Assembly: GCA_963995525.1 (NCBI GenBank)
Contig: OZ023217.1
Span: 19,312,770-19,376,769 of the forward strand
DNA length: 64,000 nt
Reading direction: 5' to 3'
From: Escarpia spicata
Lineage: Eukaryota > Annelida > Polychaeta > Sabellida > Siboglinidae
Shown here in pieces: positions 45,901 through 58,189 of this stretch (the stretch's first letter is position 1; each line of letters begins with the position of its first letter). Below the pieces are notes generated by a model. The model saw only the letters and a program-made list of their open reading frames with translations. It made no database searches and was not told where the DNA came from. Position numbers and translations under genes: made by a program.

Positions 45901-46066
45901 CAGTAGAGGAGAAGAGAGGGCAACACAGAGAATTTGAAGCTGGGGACAGAGTAGCGGTAAGAAACTATCGCAACGACCAAAAGTGGGTACCCGGTACCGC
46001 CCAAGAGAAGAGGGGTACCATATCGTATGCAGTGCGCGTGGAAGACGGCGATGGATGGCGGAGACA
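42940..46066 (+). pseudogene. Outer Ty3/gypsy element: zinc knuckles, protease, RT, RNase H, integrase (broken)
   Basis: After the nested element the gag knuckles resume: CHGCGKHGHIKAVC, with the first knuckle split by the insertion. Protease follows with MEVDTGSAYSVIP (DTG; ORF 43033-43473). The RT N-terminal part, 43474-43907, has stops and frame changes. RT palm at 43908-44321 has KIDLKNAYLQM and VMLDDIIVTG. RNase H is at 44373-45128 (ACDASGYGLGAVLS, TDHQPL). Integrase is at 45156-46066, with the HHCC domain (DGHVGVVKMK, CQGCQ) and DDE blocks VDYAGPF, LHSDNGSQF and GQVERFVQTF. The integrase frame is open, but RT and the linkers carry at least three stops. The element ends abruptly at LINE sequence near 46066 without its 3' LTR. 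Confidence 0.9.
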
Positions 46067-46480
46067 CAACAAATGACATTGCAAAATTACATGATCAGAA
46101 TCTACAAGTGGATATTGCTATTCTCGATTTTTCTACATCTTTTGATGTTGTACCACACAACAGACTGTTAAATAAGTTGAATTATTTTTGTATAAATGGA
46201 AATGTTCAAAATTGGATAAAGTCATTCTTAATGGGTCGAACTCAACGTGTATTGGAAAAATTGTAAATTTTCTGATGATAAAGAAGTAGCATCCGGTGTT
46301 CCTCAGGGTACAGTAATGGGACCACTATTGTTTTTATTATACTGTAATGATCTTCCAGGTGTTACTTATCCAGGTACAAGAGTGATACTTTTTGCTGATG
46401 ATTGTTTGATTTATAGACCAGTTCAGTCTTTATAAGATCAACTAATATTTCAAAAAGATTTAGACAGCCTTCTTTAAATG
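46066..46480 (+). mobile_element. LINE reverse-transcriptase fragment fused to gypsy integrase
   Basis: Directly after the gypsy integrase, one frame reads VDIAILDFSTSFDVVPHNRL (RT palm, first Asp) and NVQNWIKSFLMGRTQRV. The next frame reads SGVPQGTVMGPLLFLLYCND and ILFADDCLIY (catalytic FADD). It is a CR1/Jockey-type RT core with one frameshift near 46255, no endonuclease and no C-terminus. Confidence 0.85.
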
Positions 46481-46755
46481 CTGCCCCAATGATAATTGTC
46501 ATTTGCTGTTGCTCTAAATATGAGCGCTGCAGAACGGGCCAATTCAACGACATGCTGAATGTACACGTCGTCTAGCTGGAAGAGGAAATATAAATAAAAC
46601 ACTGTGTTCCGTACGCATTGAATCACGCAAAATGCATTCCGCATGCCGCAAACGCATCTGTACTTATGGAATCCTAGCTTTAGGCAAAGCCGCCCAAGAC
46701 CGTAGCCGGTGTAAGTGGTGCAACCGCGGCCCCTGCTAGTGACATCCACCTAGAA
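46481..46755 (-). other. Unassigned stretch, possibly a Harbinger terminus
   Basis: The minus strand has an ORF (46474-46749) with LDDVYIQHVVELARSAALIF and, upstream of it, several CGCATGC/GCATTC-type words (46610-46670). Some Harbinger transposons have such GCGC-like subterminal words and a short N-terminal transposase exon. I could not identify termini or a domain, so this is a weak guess. Confidence 0.2.
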
Positions 46756-46759
46756 GGAA

Positions 46760-47460
46760 GAGTCAATGCGGATGAAAACGAGACCTACTGTACGTTTGGG
46801 AAGCTCCTGAAAGTACAAGATCTATGCATACCAGGCGTGGTCGCTGAGATCAACCGGAGGGTGGACTGTTTTATGCACAAGACAACCATGGCGCTGACCG
46901 AACTCTGAGTAAGCTTGCAGTACACACAAACCCAAGTCGAGGAGATCAAATAGAAGCAGTTGAAGGAAAACATGACAATCTGTCGAAGAAGATGATCGAA
47001 TTTGAAAAAGAAATTAACAAGAAAGTTGAGCATGCGATTGACTACCAAGAAAACCAGTCAAGACGCTGCAATCTGCGTTGCTGAGGTCGGCGGTGAGACG
47101 TGGGAGCAGATGGAGAAGAGCGTGCGCAGGACTATGACAACCGCCCTAGAACTCCCCGAAAGTCAAGTGCACACCATCAACATCGGGCGCGCACGCCGAA
47201 CTGGCAGCAGGGGGATGAGAGCCCGAACCATCGTGGTCAAGTTCGAGCAGTTCAAGAACCGCGAGCTGGTACTGAAGGCGGCGACGAAGAAACGGCCTCA
47301 TGGCATCTACGTCAATGAGGGCTATTCGCAGAGGGTCATGACGAGGCAGAAAGAACTGGTACCAAAAATTATGAAGGCTAGGGAAGATGGCAAAATCGCG
47401 TATTTGTTATCTGACAAACTAGTGGTAATAGAACGGCATGATTTAGCAAAATGTGGTTAG
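46760..47460 (+). mobile_element. L1-like LINE ORF1 protein, C-terminal part
   Basis: The ORF 47002-47460 shows the RRM/CTD arrangement of L1-type ORF1 proteins: ETWEQMEKSVRRTM, INIGRARRTGSRG, ARTIVVKFEQFKNRELVLKA, GIYVNEGYSQRVMTRQKEL and a terminal KIAYLLSDKLVVI. These bind element RNA as trimers. The upstream coiled-coil part (46760-47001) is interrupted by stops (after MALTEL and in QVEEIK). It lies 230 bases before a LINE endonuclease on the same strand and is probably part of the same element. Confidence 0.8.
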
Positions 47461-47689
47461 ACAATCAATTACATGCTGACTATCTTGACAAACATTGTTG
47501 TGATCATTTAACCATGGCGTCAACTACACAACAAAATGATGGCTTAACGCTTATGTGTGATAAACCGTATGATTATAATGAACACTGTTACGAACACGAT
47601 ATTGACACCGATTGTTTGTTGTATAATGATTTGCCCAATCAATGTAAATACTACACCCCAGCACAATTTTCAACCAACTTTAGAAGTGC

Positions 47690-49420
47690 TTGCAAAAAAC
47701 AGCAAACAAACTGAGTATGATACATGAGTATAAGTTTCATATAATTACTATATCACAAACGTGGTTTAATGAAAACAGTTGGGACGGAAGCGAAATAAAT
47801 TGTAACAATGTCGTATTTTTATGTTACAAACTGTACTGTAATTCCAGAAAAAAAAACAAGGTGGTGGCATTGCCATATACATGTGTGTGAATCTGTACTT
47901 AACTATTGTCAGTCTTCTGATATTTGAACGGAACATATATTATGTTGTTGGTGACTGTTTTGAAAGTATCTTTATTGAGATATAGATTAGTAAACACAAA
48001 AAATAAATGTCGGTTGTATGTGTAGAGCACCGATTACCAGCATCAGCAAATTTAATGACAATCTGTCATTTATACTGGGAAATCTCACCAGTAATTATTT
48101 TTTATATATGTGGTGATCACAATACAGATCTACTGCTCTGCGAAGAGGAAGCTGAATCAATATACTTCTTTGATCAAATGTTCAGCTATGGATTATATCC
48201 CTTGATCACCAGGCCCACACGAATAACCGGGGCGACTGTTATCATAATATATAACATTTTCTGTTCTGAACTGTGTAGAAACAAAATGTGCGGCATTGTT
48301 TTAAGCAATGCTATATATCATATGCCAATTTTCATCCTGTGTGACAACAGCACTTGTGTGGTTATCTGCAGCATGGAGTGTACCTTTCATATCACTGCAA
48401 TATCAGAAACAAATGGGATGAAAATTAAGTAACCTGTAATGATGTTGCATTTTCAAGTTCCAGAAAAAAACCAGGTGGTGGTATTGTTTTTTATATATAT
48501 ATATATACAATTATGTGTGTGTCAATTTCTGCAGTTTCCAACAGATTGCTCTCGGTTTCACCTAATTGTCCAGATCATCACTACAAACCTGTAAGAACCA
48601 TTCCTATAGATAGGAGGAAAGCACACTTCAAGCAAATATTTTAAAAAGGAGAATGTTACAAAACACATTATGTCACATAAGAACTAACAAAATAACCTGA
48701 AATGTAAACATGGATTTCACAGAGGACATTCCTACGAGACCCAATTGTTAGGGGTAATTGACGATATCACAGAAGATTTGCCCAGACATCCAGGAGGATG
48801 TGGTAATGATGGACTTCTCTAAGGCATTCAATGAAGTGAGCCACTGTCAACTCATCCAGAATCTGTGGGATCGTCAGGGACATCAACTACTGCACCCAAA
48901 CACTTCCTCCAGGGCACGGTGCAAGCAGGGGTGGTCAAGACAGTACGTCCACTTCAATGTTGGTCAACTCCGTAGTACCCCAAGGCTCAGTACTTCGCCC
49001 TGCCCTTGTGCTCTTTGACGTTAATGACCTCATTGAGGGTATTTATAACATCAAACATCCCCAAAGCCTCATAATGTTAACAATGCGAAATACCAAGGCA
49101 TCACTATCTCAAGCGACAACACATGGAACTCTCACACCAATGCACACTTTAGGCAAACAAGAGGATCAATACCTTGGGTTTTCTTAGGTAGAACATCCGC
49201 ATAGGAAATCAAAGAAACATCCTACAAAGCCCTAGGAAGACCTGTCCTGGAATAGTTCAGTTTGAGATCCTCACACCACCAAAGACATGACTGCCCTCGA
49301 GAAGTTTCAGAAGAGTCAAAACAGACTCCGTCACACTTCCTCTGTGGAGTCTATGCTATATACACTAAACTGGCCAGTCCTCCAAGCATTCTTGTTTGTG
49401 TAATCTATATTCAAACATCG
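47690..49420 (+). mobile_element. Decayed LINE ORF2: endonuclease and RT pieces
   Basis: Endonuclease: YKFHIITISQTWFNENSWDG near 47718, an ICGDHNTDLL block (48108-48137; the family has GDFN), then SYGLYPLITRPTRITG. RT: VVMMDFSKAFNEVSHCQLI at 48800 (first Asp), VNSVVPQGSVLRPALVLF at 48960, and a C-terminal WDPHTTKD-like segment near 49270. Many stops and deletions exist and the YADD box is gone. Order and strand fit one element with the ORF1-like part upstream. Confidence 0.8.
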
Positions 49421-49971
49421 TCTTAGTAGTAACTTGTATGCACTTGTGTGTTACAGAACCATTCTTTATTACTGCGGATGCTTTCGTTGATCAATACATT
49501 TGTGAATAAGCACTATTTTGACACAGAAACAGTTCTTTGTCTCCACACAGCCAATGTATACAAACCCAGTTAATGAGCGAGACGTACTTGAAATTGTGTC
49601 TGGGTGCATAGGTAAAAGCCAGCAAGGTCAAGATATTTTACTTATATTATGTAATGTTAACGAAAACATGAATACATTCTTGAACCATGAAATCTATGTA
49701 CTATATATTGGGTGCATTTGCTGAATGTGTGCTATCTGCAGATCTTCGGTGGTTTAAAAACCTTTGATTTCCGTCTTGGCACTGTGTATTAAGTCAAAAT
49801 CCTTTCTTGCATAGTTGTATTGTTTGTTTCATGTGTGAAAATGGAACTGTGTTGTTTTGTATTACAAGGTGGAGTGGATTCAGCAGATGCTGGTCTGTTT
49901 GGCGAGAGGTACCTGTTTCAGCCTGGAGATCAAGGTGATCTTATATATATATATATATATTTATATAAGCA

Positions 49972-50034
<63 letters not shown>

Positions 50035-50317
50035 GACCTTTGCATATAATATACATGTACATGCACATCATGCGTAAAGGTGTTCAGTGTTACTGTCATT
50101 ATAACCCTGTCCTTTTTAAATGATGTGGCATGTAATAGTTTTACGTGGAAATCAGTATAAACATGTCTTTGAATTTTTATATATAAATATATATATATAT
50201 ATGAAAACATTTAATTGGACACATAAACCCACAGTTAATAGATAACACTGAATGGAATATGAACATATTTGCTAGAATATTTCGCACTGTTAAATATTAT
50301 AGTTTCTTAGCTGTTAT
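49421..50317. other. Unassigned stretch with (AT)n microsatellites
   Basis: AT dinucleotide tracts occupy 49939-50031 and 50177-50201. A segment at 49870-49935 (GTGGAGTGGATTCAGCAG onward) is open in two frames but lacks convincing splice context; I do not call it an exon. Confidence 0.5.
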
Positions 50318-50339
50318 TTGCTTCTTTGTTTTACCATGG

Positions 50340-50713
50340 ACTTGGAAAGATTGATGTATATCATAATATCGCATCGTCAACTTGCGAGACTGCGAACAAG
50401 ATGCAAAGTCGGAGACGCGAGTTTTATGGTAGCAGCTCCGGACCTCTGGAACGATTTACCCACATCAATGCGTGAACTAAACAGTGAAGCAGCTTCTAAA
50501 AGCGCATTAACCCTGAAGGTGACCAATAGTAAACTTCCACGGTGTACACAATTTGGAGCTATTTGTAGGGGTGCTTTTAAAAATCACAACTTCGCTAATA
50601 CGTATCACAAAAATATGATTGAGCTATCGTTTTGTTGGCAAAAAGACCCTTTATTATTATGTAGTGTTTATATTTGCATAATATCAAATAATCATGAAGA
50701 TATAACTGTTTAA
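50340..50713 (+). mobile_element. LINE C-terminal fragment
   Basis: The frame contains RLRTRCKVGDASFMVAAPDL, then WNDLPTSMRELNSEAASKSAL. This is the G-(x)3-F-x-VAAP-x-LWN-x-LP block found near the end of many CR1/Jockey-type LINE polyproteins. What follows, to the stop at 50713, is AT-rich and unrelated. Confidence 0.7.
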
Positions 50714-50861
50714 AATTTATCAAAAATAAATGCAAACAAAATATTATTTTTCGTCCTACTACTAGCTAATTTCCGAGTGGTTGTATGTGTCAATGTCCAG
50801 TTAGAGAAATGTAGCCTTGTATATAAGCTAATGAGTACAGAAGAAATTAATCAAATATACT

Positions 50862-51533
<672 letters not shown>

Positions 51534-51897
51534 CAGACCTGCCATTTGATACGGATTAACCGTATCCGATACGGATTTTAACGATTTTTTTTGTAATACG
51601 GCCGTACTCCATTTTGATACGGATTTCAATGAAATTTATAAAAAAAAACTTGTATAGCCACACTATTTACTTGTATGCGTCACAAAACTATATTGAAGTA
51701 ATATCATTCGAAAATAAACAACAGCTTTCGATGCAATGAAGTAATCATTTATTTTAGTGACTAACTTCATCAAAAGAACGAATTGAATCACCGACAATAG
51801 TCAGTGATTTAGTTCGTTGTAGCGCGCAAAAGCCAATAGATAGCGCGCTCGTAAAGTGTAGTTCTCGCGTTTCAACGGCGGGAAATCACGTTTCAAA

Positions 51898-52281
51898 ATG
51901 GCTTCTCTTGCGAAACGGCGAAAGTGTAGTGGAAAGTTTCAAAAAGAATGGTTAGAGAAGTTTGGAGGAATTATTGTATCAAGTAAAGCAGGCGAGCAGT
52001 ATGCCAGGTGTAGTTTATGCTCACGCGATGTTAAGGTGGCCGCCTCAGGCGTGTATGACGTCACCGAGCACTTACAATCGAATCTACACAAAACGAATTT
52101 GAAAAATCACGAGGAAAGGGCAACCTTGAGGGCGTTCTTAAAGCCGCAGACGAACTCTAGCGACGCTGCCAACGAGGTGCCTCGAGCGGAGGTGATATTC
52201 TCATACTTCGTTCATAAACGATGTGCGCGCATTTTACTGTGCTGTTGTGCGCAAGATGGTCGCAAAGTTTCCGTTCGGTGA
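51898..52281 (+). pseudogene. hAT transposase N-terminus (BED-like zinc finger)
   Basis: It starts MASLAKRRKCSGKFQKEWLE and has CSLCSRDVKVAASGVYDVTE with HLQSNLH, a C-x2-C...H-x5-H zinc finger as in hAT-type and ZMYM/KIAA1586-like proteins, where it binds the transposon ends. The frame leaves transposase-like sequence after about residue 105 (AEVIFSYF), where the internal deletion begins, and runs to a chance stop. Confidence 0.8.
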
Positions 52282-52794
52282 CCAGGTGTTGCGCGACTTG
52301 AGTGTTCTCGACCCTGCAGCCCGTGTGAACCTCACGTACGAGCCGATTGTTCGTCTGGCAGCCCGCTTTGCCCCCGACGTTGATGCCGAACAGCTGAAAG
52401 GCTGTTGGCCGACGACATCATCGTGCTGGAGGAGGATGGCCAAGCACGGCAGATCGACCACGTCTGGTTTGTGATCATCTCAATCAAGACGCCGTTGCAG
52501 GCTGTACGCTTCCCGCTGTTGGCAAAAATGATGGCACCGCTTCTCTGCCTCCCACACAGCAAAGCTGATGTAGAGAGGCTGTTTTCCATCTTGCGAAAAA
52601 TGCATACAGACGCACGCCACAGCTTGAATGCGGACACCATTACTGCATACCTTCAGTGTAAACTGAACATCGACAGCCCCTGCCACCAGTTGGCTGTGTC
52701 AGCTGAGATGCTGAAACTGGCTAAATCTGCACCCCATGCCATATGTAGTTATGGTATGCGCAATAAATATGTATACATGAATGATACGGATTGA
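52255..52794 (+). pseudogene. hAT transposase C-terminus (dimerisation domain)
   Basis: Frame 52255-52400: KFPFGDQVLRDLSVLDPAA. Frame 52405-52794, one frameshift later: VRFPLLAKMMAPLLCLPHSK, then ADVERLFSILRKMHTDARHS and ITAYLQCKLN. This is the hATC dimerisation region with its conserved LLCLP-x-S-x-ADVER-x-FS core. The catalytic Asp-Asp-Glu core that should precede it is absent. Confidence 0.88.
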
Positions 52795-52865
52795 TACAGA
52801 TTCTTACAGAATGTTACGTTAAAAATACACATTGCAACCAAAAAAATATGGCAGGTCTGTAATAT

Positions 52866-53974
52866 CCACTTCAAAACAGCCCTCAAAGTCTGTGTAACTG
52901 CCTGAACTAGTATAATAACTTGATCCACAAATACTGTCATGTATTTTGCTAATATATTGACCCGGACATTTGAAATAATTCAACTTATATAATCGAAGCG
53001 AGACAAAAAACATGGCGGATTTTCGTTGTGATGGAATGAAACCAGCGTCAACAAGAAGACGTTTTAGAGCCATGCGCTGATTGGATGACCGTTGACGTAA
53101 ATTTATTTCCATTTCCCTGTTTAGACCATATGAATAGGAATATAAAATCCTGACGCAGAGCGTAGTAAAATCGGCCATATTTGGGCATCTACTACTACAA
53201 CATTTTAAAGCTTGGATGTGATTTATTATTTCTGAATCATGACGCGATACACTCATTGATAAAAATGCCACAGGAAGAATAATAATTCAGCTTTCCAATG
53301 ATACCTCGCGTTCCCCTGTGAGTTGCTAGTGACGGTTTTTTTTTGAAAACTGATACTAAATCGGGCCGAAAATCGGCCGGGAGCAGTTTTGCACTGATCG
53401 CGCGGGCCGAATTCAGCCCAGTGGCCACCTGTAGGGTTAAAAACACTCTATTTTAATATATATTTTAACTTCAGTAGCCACAGCAGTCCCGGATCTGCGG
53501 AGTGATCTACTTGTTTTCAATGCATGTAATGAACACTGAGACTTTTAAGAGCACTTTTAAACACTCTCTTTTAATCAATATTGTAACTGCTATTGTGAAT
53601 TTTAGACTTGGCATTAAGCTTTTATCAATTATATTTTGTTTATATGACACGATAATACTAATATTTTAAAAAATTGTTTTTTAAAGATATAAAGCGCCTT
53701 GAATAGTTTCTAACTAGAATTGGCGCTATATAAGTATATTTATTTATTTATTTATTTTAATAAACTATAATAAAGTGTGTGTCATGTTTGGTTAATAAAT
53801 GTTAAAAGAAGACACTGGATAAAAATGCTTACATTTATGTCAGGGTGTTAACCCATTAAATATGTCACGTCATGTCATGATACAAACCTTACCTATCATT
53901 TAAACCATTTAACAAGGAATGTGCATACATGGCAGTCAGTCAGCCATCTGTCTAGACAGTGGACCTGAGATCCC
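52866..53974. other. Unassigned stretch and LINE-type 3' tail
   Basis: The minus ORFs 52819-53271 and 53237-53446 have no recognisable domain and partly read into the hAT end. Bases about 53570-53760 on the + strand end with AAAGCGCCTTGAATAG, then GGCGCTATATAAGTAT and (TTTA)n. This is the 3' hallmark shared by L2/CR1-type LINEs and their SINEs. Confidence 0.55.
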
Positions 53975-54645
53975 TTGGCACCAGTAGTGTGGTTTCAGCT
54001 GTAGTCTGATTAAAGAACAAAGGGGAATTCTGCATACGCGACACGTGACGCCAACCTTAGTTGAGCTGATCACAAAGTTCAATAGTGCGACCCTCATCAG
54101 TAAGATCGATCTGCGGTTAGAATATCATCAATTGGTGTTACACCCATCCTGTCTTTATATAACGACATTCTCAATGCATGTGGGCCTGTATTTCAACATG
54201 AGATTCAGACACTCATACAAGGGTGGCAGGAGCCGTCAATATCAGCGACGACATCGCGGTCTTCGGTGTTGACCAGAGTGCTCATGACAAAGCAATGAAT
54301 GACATGCTAGACAGTCTTCAGAATGCGTGACTCACAGCGAACCTGTAGAAATGCCAGTTTAGCAAAGAGAAAATGGAGTTTTTCAGACTTGTATTCTCTA
54401 GCGAGGGAGTCTCACCCGACCCGAAGAAGGCAGCTGACCTTTAAGAGGCTAAGGAGCCGCAGAACGCATCCGAGGTTCGTTCGTTCTTGGGCATTGCACA
54501 CTTCAGCGCCAGGTGCATAAAGAACTTTGCAACCGTCACTGAGCCCTTGCGTGAGTTCACAAAGAAGACTACGGACTGGAGATGGGGTGCGAAAGAAGCA
54601 GCAGCATTCAAGAGGGTGAAAGTTAGTCTAGAGGATAATTATTAC
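53975..54645 (+). pseudogene. Gypsy pol fragment A (RT)
   Basis: RT blocks are spread over three frames: RHVTPTLVELITKFNSATLI and SKIDLRLEYHQL (54030-54135), NISDDIAVFG-like codons near 54240, then IAHFSARCIKNFATVTEPLR (54490-54560). This is the palm to connection region, heavily frameshifted. It stops at about 54645, before RNase H, and is followed by a second, better preserved RT. Confidence 0.8.
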
Positions 54646-54759
54646 AATTTGCAGGACAGTCCCTGGATAATGGCTGAGTGGAGCATGTTTCTATTTGCGT
54701 TGCCATCAATAAAGTGTACAAACCATCTCCGTCTGACAAACTATTACAAACGCTGCTGC

Positions 54760-57081
54760 AGAAATATTCCAAAACAAATCTCGGAAATACTCAGTAACAT
54801 CCCAGGTGCTCGAAATCTCTCTGACGACATTATCGTCCATGGGAAGACCCAATCTGAACATGACGCAAGTCTCCGGGCCACACTGAAAAAGCTAGAATAC
54901 CGCTGTGCCAAGGTCAACAGAGAAAAATGCGTGTTCTCCACAAATGAACTGACTTTCTTTGGACTTGTGTTCGGTGCGAAGGGTGTCTCAGCTGATCCCA
55001 ACAAGACCAAGACCACCATCAACACAGCTCCACCGAAGAATGTCAATAAAATCCGTTCATTCCTAAGAATGACACAGTACGTCTCGAGGTTCATCTCTGA
55101 CTACGCAACCATAACTGAGCCCCTCAGAAAGCTCACCAGACAGGACGTCGCATGAAAATGGTCGCAAACAGAACAGTAAGCCTTTGATAAGCTGAAGCAA
55201 TATCTGACGCAAACACCCATCATGGCCTACTTCAATCCTACAGAAGAAACTACAGTCTTAGTCGACACAAGTCCTGTTGGTCTCGGAGCAATCTTGACCC
55301 AGAACGGGAAGGTGATTTGCTATGCCAGTCGCGCCTTCACTGGCACTGAACAACGTTACTCCCAAACAGACAGAGAACTCTTGACAGTTGTGTATGGAGT
55401 AGAACACTTCCACCTGTACCTTTTTGGCTCCCACTTCATAGTGGTCACCGATTACAAGCCACTACTGGAAATCATGAACAGCCAAAAACCCACTACAGTT
55501 CGGATGGAAAGATGGCACTTATGGCTCATGCTCTATGAGATGACCTTAGTCTTCGCTCCAGGAGATGACCTAAATCCCGCCGACTACATCAACCGTCACC
55601 CTCAGACTACACCAAGATGTGAGAATGCTAGTGAGGCATACATAGCATATGTCACGAAGAATTCCATACCCAAGTCGATGACGACGGAAGAAGTGAAGAA
55701 CGCCACGAAGCAAGACCGAACACTCCAGAGGTTGATGTTGGCAATCCAGACTGGCCGTTGGGAAGACCCAGAGATATTAAACTTCACCAGGTTCAGAGAC
55801 GAACTCTCCGTCCATGATGGTTTGGTTCTCCGAGGAAATCGTCTTGTCATCCCAGCCACTCTACAACAGGAAGTCGTTGCCATCGCACATCTAGCACACC
55901 AAAGACCAAACAGTGCACCAGGGAGAAGGTCTGGTTCCATGGCATTAACGAACTGGTTGAGGACGCAGTCAAATCACGTATCCCCTGCCAAGCATCACGT
56001 CCAGGACCTGCCCAACGTGAACCCTTTCAACCAACTCCCTTGCCCTCTGAACCATGGAGTTCACTTGCCATTGACTTTGCTAGTCCTTTCCCATCAGGCG
56101 ATTACTTGCTTGTCATCATAGACGAGTATAGTCGATTTCCCGAGGGTGAGACTGTCCCATCTACCTCTGCCAAAGCAGTACTACCCAAGTTGGAAGCCAT
56201 CTTCTCACTCCAAGGAATCCCAACAACAGACAATATTGATAATGGCCCTTCTTTCAATGGCGAGGAGTTTACAAGCTTCATGTCCAGTTTCGGGCTCCAC
56301 CACAGGAAGTTTATACCCCTCTGGCCAGAAGCAAACGGAGAGGCTGAGCGCTTCATGGCTACACTGAACAAGACAATCCGTGCATTGATCGCCAACAACA
56401 TTGCTTGGAAGTCCCAGTTTCCACTTTCCTATGCCTCTATCGAGGTACCCCGCACGTCACCACCAAAACCTCTCCTCTTGAAGCCCTGACTGGCCGCAAG
56501 ATGAAAATTGGTCTGCCCGATCCTCCCATCACAAGTAAAACACCCAGGCCTGTTCACAGCCGCATTGATGAAAATGACCGTATCAGCTAGTGCAAGATGA
56601 CCAACTATGCTGACGCTGAACAACACACACGACCATCAGATATGGCCTGGTGACTTACGTCCTAGTGAAGCAGAAGAAGACGAACAAGTTGTCAACTCCA
56701 TATTCTCGTCTGCCGTATGACGTCACCCACAAGATTGGCACCATGATCACTGCTCAGCGTGGTGAAAGGCAAATCACCCGCAACTCTTCTCACGTCAAGC
56801 CCATGCATGGTGCGCCACTCTCTCTAAGTGATGAGGAAGAAGAGGACGAAGATGACAACACCACACCAACAAGACACCAATGCCATCAACTCCTCAACCC
56901 ATCCAACAATAACCTTCGTTGCAGTCTAGGTCCCATGTCACTCAGCACAGCAGGACCCCACCGACCGTGTCTACACCTGTTCCTATCGTGTCTACACCTG
57001 CCCTAGCCCACATCAAGATGCCAGCAAGACCAGTCCGCCGCCGCCGTCTTCCAAAACACCTGAAGGACTATCATTTGACAT
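54760..57081 (+). pseudogene. Gypsy pol fragment B (RT, RNase H, integrase)
   Basis: RT palm: SNIPGARNLSDDIIVHGKTQ (SDD catalytic box) at about 54800, then FFGLVFGAKGVSADPNK. RNase H 55222-55620: VLVDTSPVGLGAIL, TDYKPLLEIM. An integrase zinc region near 55870-55990 is frameshifted. Core 56040-56489: LAIDFASPFPSGDYLL, IDNGPSFNGEEF (second Asp kept), GEAERFMATL (Glu). C-terminal part 56650-57081: DVTHKIGTMITAQRGERQIT, very close in layout to the nested intact element at 42330-42410, so the same lineage. Frame changes and stops near 55155 and 56490 disable it. Confidence 0.85.
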
Positions 57082-58189
57082 GACGCTTACGCTGACAACG
57101 ATGTACACACTATACGACTGTCTGACAAACACATGACGACAGATGTGGACTATGTGCGAACTGTCACATCAAGTCTTGTGGACTAATGTGCCAAGTTACA
57201 TAATACTTTTGAGAACTACGTAACTGTGTTATGAATGCATTGTCCATACTTACTTTGATAAGTTTCCATTCAAGTTGTTATGTTGGCATCACCGCAATGA
57301 AAGTTAAATTACTATAAGTTATGTCAGGCTCATCGTTATGTAATTAACGTAGACATGCTTTATGCTAGTGTCACCGAAATGTAAAATAAAAGACAAGAAA
57401 ATGTTCTCCTCAACGTCACATAGTTGAAATGATATAACGTGTGTTGTTTCCAGTCTTGTTGTAAAATGTAAATGTGGTCTTACCCCAAATTATAAATATG
57501 TGACTTGAGCGATGGGTGATGGTTTTTCGGCTGCATTTGGAAGCTGATGTAGACCAGAATACCGTGCAGCTATTGCACACTGTTAGTATTACGTCTAAAA
57601 GAGGTCTTAAAAGTCACAAGACAACAAAGGGTAAGTTATATGGCATGGTCGTGTTACAAATAAATGTACAACAAACGAAACCAACTACATAATGCTGAGA
57701 GCAATAAGGCATACATTTAAGAGTGACATTGCTTTCACTGCAATGCTCACACTATTGCTACAAAGTATTCACCTTGTGCAGTGACAACACATCATGTCAA
57801 CCAAATGCTAACAAATATATATCATGAATAGTTTGCATAGTGTTGTGGAATAGAATTGGAATACAAATGCAAAGTATAATTAAAATGTCCTGTATTGAGA
57901 GCATACATCCAACATCTTCGACTTCCAGAGCATGTAACCAATCTACCTCCCAGCAGCGTTTCACCATACAAGAAAGTGTATGAATGGTGCTAATGTCTAT
58001 CTAAGATCAGTAACACAATGTTTACATGTCATACATCTTACTGCAGTGGTTAGACCCTACAGTGGTCATGACAAACATGTTGTTGTAAGTTGATATATAT
58101 GAATAACACGACTAACTTGTGTATATGTTGGGCCAATCATTAATTCAACAAGAAGATGACCATGAAGAACTGCAATGGCTAAGCGCAGC
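57082..58189. other. Unassigned stretch between gypsy remnants
   Basis: It probably includes the 3' flank and any solo LTR of fragment B, but I find no direct-repeat partner. AT-rich; no ORF of note. Confidence 0.4.

Larger units (their letters stand above)
51534..52859 (+). mobile_element. Internally deleted hAT transposon, 1326 bp, TSD TAATAT
   Basis: Terminal inverted repeats CAGACCTGCCAT (left) and ATGGCAGGTCTG (right) are flanked by TAATAT on both sides (51528-51533 and 52860-52865). Subterminal GATACGGATT words occur near both ends. Inside are an N-terminal BED-like finger frame and a C-terminal hAT dimerisation frame, with the central catalytic domain missing. Six-base duplications are known for some hAT groups; eight is the usual length. 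Confidence 0.88.

Noticed and set aside
49857..50210. ORFs rich in Ile-Tyr
   Set aside because: Translation of (AT)n microsatellite.
52819..53446. Minus ORFs of 69 and 150 codons beside the hAT element
   Set aside because: No domain, repeat or splice support; the first reads into the hAT terminal repeat. Left unassigned.
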